Origin: an uncultured Cellvibrionales bacterium
GTDB taxonomy: Bacteria; Pseudomonadota; Gammaproteobacteria; Pseudomonadales; Dasaniaceae
Length of the DNA: 64,000 bases
NCBI GenBank assembly: GCA_913019905.1
Contig: CAJVZD010000019.1
Location: forward strand, 1-64,000
Direction of reading: 5' to 3'
Shown: piece by piece, positions 27,945-36,577 of the stretch
Position numbering within the stretch: the first letter of the stretch is position 1
Layout: every line of letters starts with the position of its first letter
Position numbers and translations under genes: made by a program
Notes under the pieces: model-generated
The model's database searches: none
What the model saw: the letters and a program-made list of their open reading frames with translations, nothing else
Told to the model about the DNA's origin: nothing

Positions 27945-28008
27945 AAGATGTGCACTGATTAGGATGTGCACTGAATAAGACGTGCACTGAATAAGACGTG
28001 CACTGACA
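27945..28008. repeat. Four tandem copies of a 16-bp repeat
   Basis: Four head-to-tail 16-bp units of the form AAGACGTGCACTGAAT run from 27945 to 28008; the second begins AGG and the others differ at one to three positions. The array sits in the short convergent gap after the phosphoribosyltransferase gene. Each unit contains the dyad GTGCAC. Copy number is likely to vary between strains. Confidence 0.9.
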
Positions 28009-28035
28009 ATATAACTACACAAGGTTCACTAACAT

Positions 28036-28851
28036 CTATGGACTACTCACTTTTTTGATCTGTCTGTCGATAATTGAAGCTACTAAACCGGGGAATAGCC
28101 GTTTCATTAAAACACTAAATTTTCCGGATATTCCCGGTACGATGATAAATTTGTTGCGCGGCAGCTCCTTAAAAAATACGTCGGCGACATCATCTGCGGT
28201 CATAAGACTTGCCCCTTCAGACAGCGCGCGTGTCTCTGTGGGTTTCGTCAGATTTTCGTTTTGAAACCCTGGCGTATCTGTATCTGGAGGGCACAAAACC
28301 ACCACGTCGATATCATTCGCTTTCACTTCGCTTCTTAAGGCCTCAGAAAAACCGACTAAAGCGAACTTTGAAGCGGAGTAATCTGTATAGCCAAAAACGC
28401 CAATAGTTCCGGCAATCGACGACGTGTTGACAATCAGCCCCCCTTTTTCCTTCATATAGGGCAATAGCGCAGCAATGGTATTTCGGCAGCCGTAAAGGTT
28501 AATTTTCATCGTATCGTCGAATTGTTGGTAAGAAACATCTTCAAACTTACGTGGTATTGCTCTCCCGGCACAATTGATCAAAACATCGGGAACACCAAAA
28601 CTCTTTACCTCTTCAGACAAAATTGAACCGGTCATTTCATCATCTGTAACATCCAAACTACGGGTGTTGATCATTTGCGTTGAGTGTATACGCAGCGGCT
28701 CTAAAGAGCCTCGGGCATCCTTAAGCTTACTCTCTGTTCTCGCAAATAGATTAACGTTAGCGCCGTTAGCCACTAACTTTTTTGCAATGGAAAAACCGAT
28801 ACCCATGGAACCGCCAATCAGGAACACAGTTTTACCATCAAAATCATTCAA
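28036..28851 (-). CDS. Short-chain dehydrogenase resembling 3-ketodihydrosphingosine reductase
   Basis: The 271-residue SDR has the NAD(P) motif GGSMGIGFSIA near residue 13, NCAG near 90, the catalytic Ser in NTSSIAG and YxxxK in YSASKFALVGFSEAL near 155. The segment CPPDTDTPGFQNENLTKP and the hydrophobic C-terminal stretch are those of the KDSR group, which reduces 3-ketosphinganine in sphingolipid synthesis. No serine palmitoyltransferase gene is visible here, so a sphingolipid role is unproven and another 3-keto lipid could be the substrate. The frame opens with TTG at 28851. Confidence 0.85.
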   Translation of the reverse strand: MNDFDGKTVFLIGGSMGIGFSIAKKLVANGANVNLFARTESKLKDARGSLEPLRIHSTQMINTRSLDVTDDEMTGSILSEEVKSFGVPDVLINCAGRAIPRKFEDVSYQQFDDTMKINLYGCRNTIAALLPYMKEKGGLIVNTSSIAGTIGVFGYTDYSASKFALVGFSEALRSEVKANDIDVVVLCPPDTDTPGFQNENLTKPTETRALSEGASLMTADDVADVFFKELPRNKFIIVPGISGKFSVLMKRLFPGLVASIIDRQIKKVSSP

Positions 28852-29047
28852 TTTAATAACACACCGCCGTAGTATTGAATTATGAGCAATTTGTAGAGAT
28901 TTTTGTCGACAATAGCGGTCGAATAACGCGGCCTCTAAATCGAATGCTCAATAGCTCCGCACATTAAAATCAGTTGAGCCGATGATGCCGATTTCGAACG
29001 GGTTCGCGCCCTTAGGCTGTTCTATTTCTAATACCTTTTCAACGCAT

Positions 29048-29965
29048 CTACCTTCCGCCACCTGGACGCCAAGCAGGTATTTCGCTTGATTGCATTGCAT
29101 CCCAATCATGAGCGACTAACACGCTGGCGACGGAAGAGTTGTCAATATCAGCCAACCACAAGCGTAATTGTTCCAAGCGTTCGGTATCTTCCGGTATTAG
29201 CAAATAACTATAGAGAAAGCCTTTTCCTTTATTGTGAGTGAGTTGATCCATATCATTAGTAATGTCGCCCGCAAACACCCAAATCCTATTATTCAGCTTA
29301 GTCGCAAAGATTGTACTGCCGGGCGTATGACCACCCGCAGCGATCGCAACAAGGCCATCAAAACCCGGCACAGGTTTAATAACATCGGTACTCAATAGAC
29401 TGCTATTACAACTGCTATCATTAATGATATTTTGTCCTGCTTCGGTAAATGCGTTGTGGTTTTTTGCCTGATCATTGGTCTGAAAAATAGTGGCGGGTGC
29501 AAGCATTGCATCACAAATAGCGGTAATGCCGGCCGTATGATCACTGTGTAAATGCGTGAAGGCAACGCCATTTATTTGATTGATTTGAGAACCCAGTTGC
29601 TCTTCAATTGGACCAAATGTAATACTGGGATCAGAACCGAGCAAACTTTCAAACGGCGCACCAAAAGCAACCGCTGTTTCTCTATCCATCCCCGCGTCAA
29701 TCAAGAAGCTGCGACCATCAGGCCATTCCAGTAATATACCTGCATGCCCCAACGTTTTAGACCCATTTTTTTGGCTTGCCGTCGTGATATAAGAGATGGC
29801 TGCGGGCCCACTGCCTGAGGTTAAGGCATGACTAAGTTGCTCAAAACTGGGAATTGCAGAATTAAAATTGCGAATCTGTTGGTGGGGTGGGATTAAAACT
29901 ATCAAAACAACAATGACTAACAAGACCAGCAAGCCGAGCAGACCATACGCAAACTTTTTTAGCAT
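29048..29965 (-). CDS. Membrane-anchored metallo-beta-lactamase-fold hydrolase
   Basis: The 305-residue protein has an N-terminal membrane anchor (about 5-27), then an MBL domain with THLHSDHTAG (HxHxDH, near 140), a further His in AAGGHTPGSTIF (near 218) and Asp in FAGDITNDMD (near 240). These are the dinuclear metal ligands. The catalytic domain faces the periplasm. MBL proteins of this type hydrolyse esters or lactones, but the substrate is not deducible. AAAGGATAATC precedes the ATG. Confidence 0.88.
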   Translation of the reverse strand: MLKKFAYGLLGLLVLLVIVVLIVLIPPHQQIRNFNSAIPSFEQLSHALTSGSGPAAISYITTASQKNGSKTLGHAGILLEWPDGRSFLIDAGMDRETAVAFGAPFESLLGSDPSITFGPIEEQLGSQINQINGVAFTHLHSDHTAGITAICDAMLAPATIFQTNDQAKNHNAFTEAGQNIINDSSCNSSLLSTDVIKPVPGFDGLVAIAAGGHTPGSTIFATKLNNRIWVFAGDITNDMDQLTHNKGKGFLYSYLLIPEDTERLEQLRLWLADIDNSSVASVLVAHDWDAMQSSEIPAWRPGGGR

Positions 29966-30160
29966 GATTATCCTTTAACTTATATTAATTGAACCGAGGT
30001 GATTGTCCGATATTTCCTCACGCAATACCGGCAGTCGCGATTCTAATTAACTTACTGAATGATGTCACTAGCTTGAAGCTCACAAATAGGCAGACGGGCA
30101 ATCTCGTCGACCTAAATTTTTGAGACTTCCGATCGGGCTCTATAACCAATGGAGCTATAA

Positions 30161-31393
30161 TTAAATGCCTGCTGCAAAAACGGCGTCTTTCAGGCGATTA
30201 GTCGAAATCTGGTAGGCCGCCTCTCGATAGCTCAATTGTTTTTCTGAAGACAAGGCCCATACTAGCTCGCATGCCTCACTTACGACTTCCCACAACTGCT
30301 CTTGAACTTTTTCCTTCTTCCAATGAACATGCTGAATATTTTGCACCCATTCAAAATAGCTCACAATGACTCCTCCCGAATTGGCGAGAATATCGGGAAT
30401 AACCTTTATCCCGCGCTCGCATAACACATCATTGGCAACCCGAGTCGTTGGGCTATTCGCCCCCTCCACGACAAATTTACAGCTAAGACGATTCGCATTC
30501 GATTCGTTAATTGCTCCTCCGAGAGCCGCTGGAATTAAGTAATCGCAAGGCAGTGAAAATATTTCGCTATTGTCTATAACATCGACATTTTCCATTCCAA
30601 CGACAGAACCAATACTTTCTTTATGTGCCACCGCTCGCTGCACATCTATACCAGCAGGATTATAGACAGCGCCTTGCGTATCACTTATTGCGACAATTTT
30701 ACAGCCAAGCGCAGCTAATTCGATCGCAGCATGGCGTCCGACATTTCCAAACCCCTGGATAACCACCTGCGAGTCCTGCAACGGCAACTTATGGGTTTTT
30801 GCATGGTGTCGAATAACCATGCTGAGACCTAAACCTGTTGCTTCTTCACGCCCTTCGCTGCCACCGGTAACGATCGGTTTGCCTGTCACAACCGAAGGCG
30901 TATAACCATAAATAATGGAATATTGATCCTGAATCCAAGCCATCACTTGGGCATTAGTACCAATATCCGGAGCGGGAACGTCGATGTTGGTGCCGATATT
31001 TCGATGAATTTTTTCGACAAACTTTCGCGTTACCCGCTCTAGTTCACGGTGACTAAGAGAGCGCGGATCACAATCGATTCCACCTTTGGCTCCCCCTAAA
31101 GGTAAATCTACTAACGCTGTTTTCAATGACATTAAACAAGCGAGTCCGCGAACTTCCTGCTCATCAACTGCGGGGTGAAATCGCAAGCCGCCCTTATAGG
31201 GGCCTCGCGCATTGTGATGCTGAACACGATAACCATTGAAAACAACAATACTGCCATCATCTTTTCGCAATGGAATTTCTAGCTTGATTTCGCGGCTTGG
31301 TGTCAGTAGTAACTCGAAGATAACCTCATCGTAGCCCAGTTGCCGACACGCTTTTTGTAAAAAGTGTTCGTAGGTAAATTTAATACTATTCAT
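30161..31393 (-). CDS. Glu/Leu/Phe/Val dehydrogenase, glutamate dehydrogenase type
   Basis: The 410-residue protein has the N-terminal substrate site GPYKGGLRFHPAVDEQEV and the catalytic Lys segment LVDLPLGGAKGGIDCDP near residue 105, then the Rossmann motif GFGNVGRHAAIELAALG near 215. It interconverts an L-amino acid and its 2-oxo acid with NAD(P). The length and the KGGLRFHP block point to glutamate rather than branched-chain substrates. An inverted repeat with 8-bp arms lies about 60 bp upstream and may be its operator. Confidence 0.93.
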   Translation of the reverse strand: MNSIKFTYEHFLQKACRQLGYDEVIFELLLTPSREIKLEIPLRKDDGSIVVFNGYRVQHHNARGPYKGGLRFHPAVDEQEVRGLACLMSLKTALVDLPLGGAKGGIDCDPRSLSHRELERVTRKFVEKIHRNIGTNIDVPAPDIGTNAQVMAWIQDQYSIIYGYTPSVVTGKPIVTGGSEGREEATGLGLSMVIRHHAKTHKLPLQDSQVVIQGFGNVGRHAAIELAALGCKIVAISDTQGAVYNPAGIDVQRAVAHKESIGSVVGMENVDVIDNSEIFSLPCDYLIPAALGGAINESNANRLSCKFVVEGANSPTTRVANDVLCERGIKVIPDILANSGGVIVSYFEWVQNIQHVHWKKEKVQEQLWEVVSEACELVWALSSEKQLSYREAAYQISTNRLKDAVFAAGI

Positions 31394-31454
31394 GCAGCAC
31401 CCAAATTTTGCAAATACGACGACAGTTTCACGACGGTGAAATAGTCGATTCTTA

Positions 31455-31483
31455 AAAATGCAGTATCATGTATCATGCATTTT
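31455..31483. promoter_or_regulatory. Inverted repeat upstream of the amino acid dehydrogenase gene
   Basis: AAAATGCA at 31455-31462 is the exact inverse of TGCATTTT at 31476-31483. The 13-bp centre contains a direct repeat of ATCATG. Placed 62 bp before the dehydrogenase start codon, it may bind a regulator. Otherwise the 31394-31752 spacer shows no clear feature. Confidence 0.5.
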
Positions 31484-31752
31484 GTTCGGCGACGTGACCA
31501 AAGGATGTGTCACGACTGGCCGATACGGCCAATGCCTACTAAACAGCCTAACAAATTTTTTTAACTCGCGATTTGATTTGCATCGTTGTTTATCGGCCTC
31601 ACCACTATTTTCACTAAAGCCTTTAATAATCCAATCGTAAAACACGGCTCTATCTTTCTTGCGCTTCTGACGATTCCCGTCTCAATAAAAGACCTCTCCA
31701 CAACAACACGTCTGTCAGCAACAATAGGTACCAACCTATTTATAGCGCGCAT

Positions 31753-31778
31753 AAAAAAGCCCGACTTAAAGCCGGGCT
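31753..31778 (-). terminator. Intrinsic terminator of the MDR reductase gene
   Basis: On the minus strand AGCCCG and CGGGCT arms (31778-31773 and 31763-31758) enclose a 9-nt loop and are followed by TTTTT (plus-strand A-run 31753-31758). It begins 22 bp after the stop codon of the reductase gene. Confidence 0.85.
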
Positions 31779-31799
31779 CTTTGACTGCTACAACAATCC

Positions 31800-32924
31800 T
31801 TACTGATGAGGTTTTATCAAAAACTTCTCACCGGTTGCTTGCTTAGAATAGGATTTGATTGCATCAGCGCTTAGCACGTCGGCTAGGGAAACTTCCTTAT
31901 TATAGTGGCTATCAAACGTTGTCTTTATTTCATTCGCAACACGTTGACGTAATGCACCAAACTTTTCCATACCAATTTTGCCGATAAACGGGGTTAACAA
32001 CCATCCACCTAGACCCCAGGACATTCCGAACGCGCGGTTTAATATTGTGGCTGAGCGATCCAGACCACCGTAGATGTAAACCTGTTTATAGGTAGTCGAC
32101 CCATAAATACTATGTCCGTCCGCGGTTTTATTCGCAGCTATTTCCATTGCCGATAAAATCTGGCTGGCCAATTTACCACCGCCTGTTGCATCAAAAGCGA
32201 TAGTCGCTCCGGTTGCAACTAACGCATCGACAAGATCTTCCTTAAATGTTGGCTCGCTAGAGTTACAAACATAGACCGCACCTAATGCTTTTAGCTGTTC
32301 GACCTGCTCTTTTTTCCGAACAATGTTGACCAATTGAACACCGTCAGCCAAACAAATTTTCACTAACATCTGCCCGAGGTTTGACGCAGCTGCGGTATGC
32401 ACCAATGCCGTGTGGTTTTCCATTTTCATGGTTTCGACCATGCCAAGAGCTGTCAGTGGATTGACAAAACAAGAGGCGCCTTGCGCAGGTGTAGTGCCTT
32501 CGTTCATCACTAAACAACTGGCTGCGGGCACGCATCGGTACTGTGAGTACATTGCACCGCCGGCAACACCAACCGTTTTACCGATCAATTCTTCAGCGCC
32601 AGCTCCTGCCGCAATAACAGTACCAGCACCTTCATTTCCCGCTGGCATCGGCTTGTCGACTCGTGCGGCCAAAGCAGGCATCATCGCTTCGGGCACGTCC
32701 ATGCTCACAACGGCATCGTCACCAGATCCGGTAATAGTCATGGTAGAAACATCCGCCGGCCCGAGCAGCAATCCAAGATCGGAGGGGTTAATGGGCGTCG
32801 CTTCAACTTTAATAAGTACTTCACCGTCTTTAGGTTGCGGCATTGGAACTGACACGATCGAAAGCTCCAATTTACCAGCACTAGTTATATTTGTTCGTAA
32901 CTCTTTAGATATTTCGTCGCTCAA
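31800..32924 (-). CDS. Zinc-binding/quinone oxidoreductase-type MDR dehydrogenase
   Basis: The 374-residue protein is a medium-chain dehydrogenase. The N-terminal GroES-like domain contains VEATPINPSDLGLLLGPAD and AGNEGAGTVIAAGAGAEELI, the latter typical of MDR enzymes without catalytic zinc. The cofactor domain includes HTAAASNLGQMLVKICLADG near 180 in place of a standard GxGxxG, with AFDATGGGKLASQIL near 245. It probably uses NADPH to reduce an enone or enoyl thioester. The gene starts with TTG after GAGGGA and ends at a good terminator. Confidence 0.87.
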   Translation of the reverse strand: MSDEISKELRTNITSAGKLELSIVSVPMPQPKDGEVLIKVEATPINPSDLGLLLGPADVSTMTITGSGDDAVVSMDVPEAMMPALAARVDKPMPAGNEGAGTVIAAGAGAEELIGKTVGVAGGAMYSQYRCVPAASCLVMNEGTTPAQGASCFVNPLTALGMVETMKMENHTALVHTAAASNLGQMLVKICLADGVQLVNIVRKKEQVEQLKALGAVYVCNSSEPTFKEDLVDALVATGATIAFDATGGGKLASQILSAMEIAANKTADGHSIYGSTTYKQVYIYGGLDRSATILNRAFGMSWGLGGWLLTPFIGKIGMEKFGALRQRVANEIKTTFDSHYNKEVSLADVLSADAIKSYSKQATGEKFLIKPHQ

Positions 32925-33247
32925 AATGCATCCCTCAATCTGTAAGTTAAACGGGATCCGAAATGATCCCTATTATGCGTATCATAGAAATTCTCGTATT
33001 GAACGGAATTACCAATAAGGTAACAGTCGAATACAAGAGAATCGAATATCAAATTTCTACCGCTCAATGCTCACCAATTACTGGTGAACAGGAAGTCGAC
33101 AAACATTGATAATTAGGAAATTCCTAGCTGAAGTGTGCATCATAGCCAGAAAGGAGGCTGTAAAAAACCCACCAAAACAGTAATCAGTATTGTCTTTTTA
33201 ACAAAAATACCAGAATAGCTCTGGCTAGGGCTGCCTAGATTTACTAC

Positions 33248-33289
33248 ACGCCATCTTTGTTACCGGAAAATTCGGCAAAAAGATGGCGT
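33248..33289. terminator. Nested hairpin after the LLM oxidoreductase gene
   Basis: ACGCCATCTTT at 33248-33258 pairs perfectly with AAAGATGGCGT at 33279-33289. The loop contains a second small dyad, CCGGAAAATTCGG. It starts about 50 bp after the stop codon of the LLM gene on the minus strand. A T-tract is lacking, so it may act as a 3' stabilising structure. The rest of 32925-33247 shows nothing recognisable beyond the MDR gene's promoter region. Confidence 0.55.
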
Positions 33290-33339
33290 CCTGAAACGAT
33301 CGCATCGCGATCAAAACCACTATTTGAAGTGCTCGCGAG

Positions 33340-34377
33340 TTATAGCATTTCTTCCGCGATTACGCGCAGGGTAGCCACATCGCCTGTACCAATCAACATA
33401 GCGCCAACGTGCCCTAATTTATCCGCAGCTTTCCATGCCTGTAAACGCTCGACAATACGTTCTTTTGGACCGACCAAAGCCGCCTCATCAACCAGAGCAT
33501 CGGGTACAGCGGCCATGGCCTCTTCTTTTTTACCCGCTAAATAGAGATCCTGGATTTTGACAGCCGCCTCCTCATACCCTAAAGCCTTGGCATAGTCGTT
33601 ATAAAAGTTTTTCCCTCTCGCCCCCATACCACCGATATACAAGGCCATCATGCCTTTTACCGGCATCCGACAATGATCGAGATTGTCACCCATCACGGCA
33701 GTTACAAAGGGTGAAATAGTAAAATCTTTAAGCGATTTACCATTCCCAGCTTTGGCGAAACCCGCTTCAATATTATCGGCAAACACATCATACCGCTCTG
33801 GATTCATCCATATCGGAAATACACCGTCGGCCAGATGAGCGGCCGTCTCAATGCCCTTAGGCGTTATCGCCGCGGTATAAATAGGAATATCAGTAGCGGC
33901 CATGATACTTTTCAGTGGTTTACCCAAACCGGTGGCATCGCTGCCTTTGTATGGCAGGTTATATTGACTGCCTTCGTAATTTACTGGGCCTTCACGGGCC
34001 ATAATTTTGCGTAATATTTCAATATATTCCCGGGTTCTCGCCATAGGCTTGCCGTAAGCGACGCCATGCCAGCCTTCGACAACCTGTGGACCTGATGCGC
34101 CCAGTCCTATTATAAAACGATCACCCGACAACTGCGCCAGTGTCATCGCTGTCATCGCAGTCATCGCTGGACTACGGGCCGGCATTTGCATAATCGCGGT
34201 GCCAACTTTGATCTTTGTGGTATTTGCCAATATCCAGGCTGCTGGTGATACCGCGTCAGAACCATAAGCCTCTGCCGTCCAGGCGGAGTCGTAGCCCATA
34301 CTCTCAGCCTCTTTAATCATATCTAGCGGTAAACTAATCTGCTTGCCTGAGTACCCGACTAAAACGCCCAATTTCAT
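33340..34377 (-). CDS. LLM-class (luciferase-like) oxidoreductase, F420-type
   Basis: The 345-residue TIM-barrel protein opens [14 protein letters not shown] and has [20 protein letters not shown] near 28, the [17 protein letters not shown] strand near 57 and [20 protein letters not shown] near 85. These blocks fit LLM-class F420-dependent oxidoreductases more than FMN monooxygenases. F420 is patchily distributed in proteobacteria, so use of FMN cannot be excluded. AACGGAGATAATT precedes the ATG. A threefold 9-bp repeat in the gene encodes MTAMTAMTA near residue 71. Confidence 0.85.
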   Translation of the reverse strand: MKLGVLVGYSGKQISLPLDMIKEAESMGYDSAWTAEAYGSDAVSPAAWILANTTKIKVGTAIMQMPARSPAMTAMTAMTLAQLSGDRFIIGLGASGPQVVEGWHGVAYGKPMARTREYIEILRKIMAREGPVNYEGSQYNLPYKGSDATGLGKPLKSIMAATDIPIYTAAITPKGIETAAHLADGVFPIWMNPERYDVFADNIEAGFAKAGNGKSLKDFTISPFVTAVMGDNLDHCRMPVKGMMALYIGGMGARGKNFYNDYAKALGYEEAAVKIQDLYLAGKKEEAMAAVPDALVDEAALVGPKERIVERLQAWKAADKLGHVGAMLIGTGDVATLRVIAEEML

Positions 34378-34702
34378 AATTATCTCCGTTTTTTATACTA
34401 ATGTTCTGAATGTGAACTGAAAAATTCGAATCTCTTTTGCGACCACTTTACTATAAAAAGCGGACCTTCCACAATCGCTCGACCAGCGAAGAAGCGAAGC
34501 TGCGCGAAAAAGAAAAACTGTGTGTTTCGTAAGAAGGCTTACATCTGTTGTCAACTAGAGAACGTGCCTCATCAGTCTATTGATGGACCGATATAACTGG
34601 CCCAATCTCTCTTCGGCTCTGAGCTGTTCCTGCAGGCTGGCATGATATTTATCGATTATGACTTAAACAACGGTCGCTCTTACGTCGGTCTCGATGGGTT
34701 TG
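34378..34702. other. Intergenic spacer without recognised features
   Basis: This 325-bp stretch lies between the APC permease stop codon and the LLM start, both on the minus strand. I see no open frame with a ribosome site, no tandem repeat and no strong hairpin. Confidence 0.45.
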
Positions 34703-36022
34703 TTAAATCGCATCTTCATCCCAGCGTCTCGCAGCCAGGTAACCTATTATTCCCAATACAATCACACTGACCCCGAATAAGACTTCAACCGGACGTTCGA
34801 TGGCTAGGTAGATGAGAGTCCAACCGGTAATCGCAATAAAGATAACTGGCGGCAGAGGATAAAAAGGGGTGCGAAAAACAGGTTCTTTCGAAGCAGCCTG
34901 CTTACCTTCTCGATAACGTAAAATAAAGACACCAAAAACGGCGAACAATGTGTTTAAAGCCATAGTCACCCCCGAAAAAACTAGAATGCTGTCGAATGAT
35001 GCCGTCCACATAAACAGCAACGTCGTAACACCCTGAAAGTAAACGGCGGTCGTTGGAATATTATGTTTATTCAAACGGCCAAGAAAGCGAAATACATGAA
35101 AGTCTTCACCGACAACCTGGAGGACTCTAGGCGCTGCAATAATCATCGCACTAACAGTCGATATGAGTAGCAATGCCAAGGTAACACCCATAATTGCAGC
35201 CCCTACGTCGCCGAAGGCGTAGTATGCGGCAATATAACCAATCTCAATTTTTCCTGCCATGGCCTCTATCGGCGCAACGGACAAAAAGACATAATTCAGC
35301 AGCAAGTAAGACACCATGACAATCCCCGTTCCGGCCGCTAGTACAAGGGGTAAAGATCGACCAGGATTTTCAAGCTCTCCTGTGAGATAAGTAGCCGCGT
35401 TCCAGCCGCTGTATGCATAACCGACATAAATCAACGCTACGGCGAAAGAGCCACTGGTTAAAATCGGGATATCTGTCGGTTCCGGCACGAAGCTGATTGG
35501 TTGGAATTCGTTGACAGAAATTAGTGCAGCCAAAGAAAAACCGACAATCACAATGATTTTAGCGGTGGTAAAAAAACTTTGTAGCCCGGCACTGTTACGA
35601 TGGCTGGTTGCATGCACAATTGTCGTGATGACTACCAACGCAGTGCCGAGCAACAGTGGCGATAAACTGGGAAAAACGGATGCCAGATAGGTACCAAAGG
35701 TAATCGCGGCTAGCGCGGTGGGGGCGGCAAACCCAACCGTCGCTGACACACAGCCGCTGATAAAGCCCGCCATAGGGTGATAAATATTGCTGAGAAAGTT
35801 GTACTCACCACCGGAGCGCGGCAAATGTGCGCTCAACTCCGCATAACACAGCGCTCCACAAATCGCGACGATGCCCCCTAATACCCACAGAGCGAGAATC
35901 ACAAATCCAGATTGAATATCAACCAACTGATAGCCAAGGCTTGTAAAAACACCCGTTCCAATCATGTTAGCGATGACGATAGCGGCCGCGGTCGACATGC
36001 TAAATTTTTCGATTTTTGGCAT
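34703..36022 (-). CDS. APC superfamily amino acid permease
   Basis: The 439-residue inner-membrane protein has about twelve helices. The first contains the APC substrate-binding unwound segment ANMIGTGVFTSLGYQL; CYAELSAHLPRSGGEYNFLS follows, both hallmarks of the family. YSGWNAATYLTGELENPGRS near residue 215 matches the LAT/AGT branch. It likely carries an amino acid or amine by proton symport or exchange; specificity is not readable. AAGGAAG precedes the ATG. Confidence 0.92.
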   Translation of the reverse strand: MPKIEKFSMSTAAAIVIANMIGTGVFTSLGYQLVDIQSGFVILALWVLGGIVAICGALCYAELSAHLPRSGGEYNFLSNIYHPMAGFISGCVSATVGFAAPTALAAITFGTYLASVFPSLSPLLLGTALVVITTIVHATSHRNSAGLQSFFTTAKIIVIVGFSLAALISVNEFQPISFVPEPTDIPILTSGSFAVALIYVGYAYSGWNAATYLTGELENPGRSLPLVLAAGTGIVMVSYLLLNYVFLSVAPIEAMAGKIEIGYIAAYYAFGDVGAAIMGVTLALLLISTVSAMIIAAPRVLQVVGEDFHVFRFLGRLNKHNIPTTAVYFQGVTTLLFMWTASFDSILVFSGVTMALNTLFAVFGVFILRYREGKQAASKEPVFRTPFYPLPPVIFIAITGWTLIYLAIERPVEVLFGVSVIVLGIIGYLAARRWDEDAI

Positions 36023-36118
36023 AGGAGACTTCCTTAAGGCCCGCGCATCATACGCGTCTCAACGGATGAAATTCAATGACTTTTGTCATATAACGATGAC
36101 AGGGTTGGCCTATCCTGA

Positions 36119-36416
36119 AACTGGGATAATGGGCTGAGCCTAACAATCGATTTATATCGCGTTAACATCAATGATCGCCTTACCTTATCGGAAGGTATCT
36201 TCTTTGATTCAGCGGGAACGCCAGTGACGAGTTTACCTGAGGCCGCCGCAAACCCTGGGATACAAGGCGCACAATTCTTCACCAACGCGGTTGATACGGA
36301 AACAGACGGTGTCAACATTTGGCGCTAACAATTTACTGGGGGAATATCCGGATCAGTTGATTTACGATACTCCCCATTTTGGAAATTTCCCCTACAACAT
36401 AGTCCCGCCTCTTTGA
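36119..36416 (+). pseudogene. Remnant of a TonB-dependent receptor gene
   Basis: One frame (36119-36328) reads N-W then DNGLSLTIDLYRVNINDRL and later AQFFTNAVDTETDGVN before a stop. A second frame ending at 36416 reads STFGANNLLGEYPDQLIYD, and then FGNFPYNIVPP. Both are typical of beta-barrel parts of TonB-dependent receptors: the first from the middle of the last third, the second from near the C-terminus. In an intact receptor tens of residues separate these blocks, so the remnant has an internal deletion and a frameshift. No plug domain or start is left. An active receptor gene lies at 47589. Confidence 0.75.
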
Positions 36417-36577
36417 TTAAACGGTCGCTATGTTTATTTCCGTACTTCTTACAATGTCTAAGTAAGGAGCCGAGAATAGAAACGCGACAAACTATAGCCC
36501 GCATCACATCATCCAGACTAGGGATAACACTCCGTTGTTAAACTACTTCTCCTCCAAGCTAAACAGCTTTACCGCTC

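Noticed and set aside
27945-28008. Possible CRISPR array at the 16-bp tandem repeat
   Set aside because: Units are directly adjacent with no spacers and are shorter than CRISPR repeats; no cas genes are present. The same applies to the arrays at 40573 and 45559.
31586-31846. 86-codon plus-strand frame upstream of and overlapping the MDR gene end
   Set aside because: It crosses the terminator hairpin at 31753-31778 and the antisense of the MDR gene; no Shine-Dalgarno sequence.
34142-34168. Triple 9-bp repeat encoding MTAMTAMTA
   Set aside because: It is in frame within the LLM gene and harmless to coding; recorded as a detail of that gene and not as a separate repeat element.
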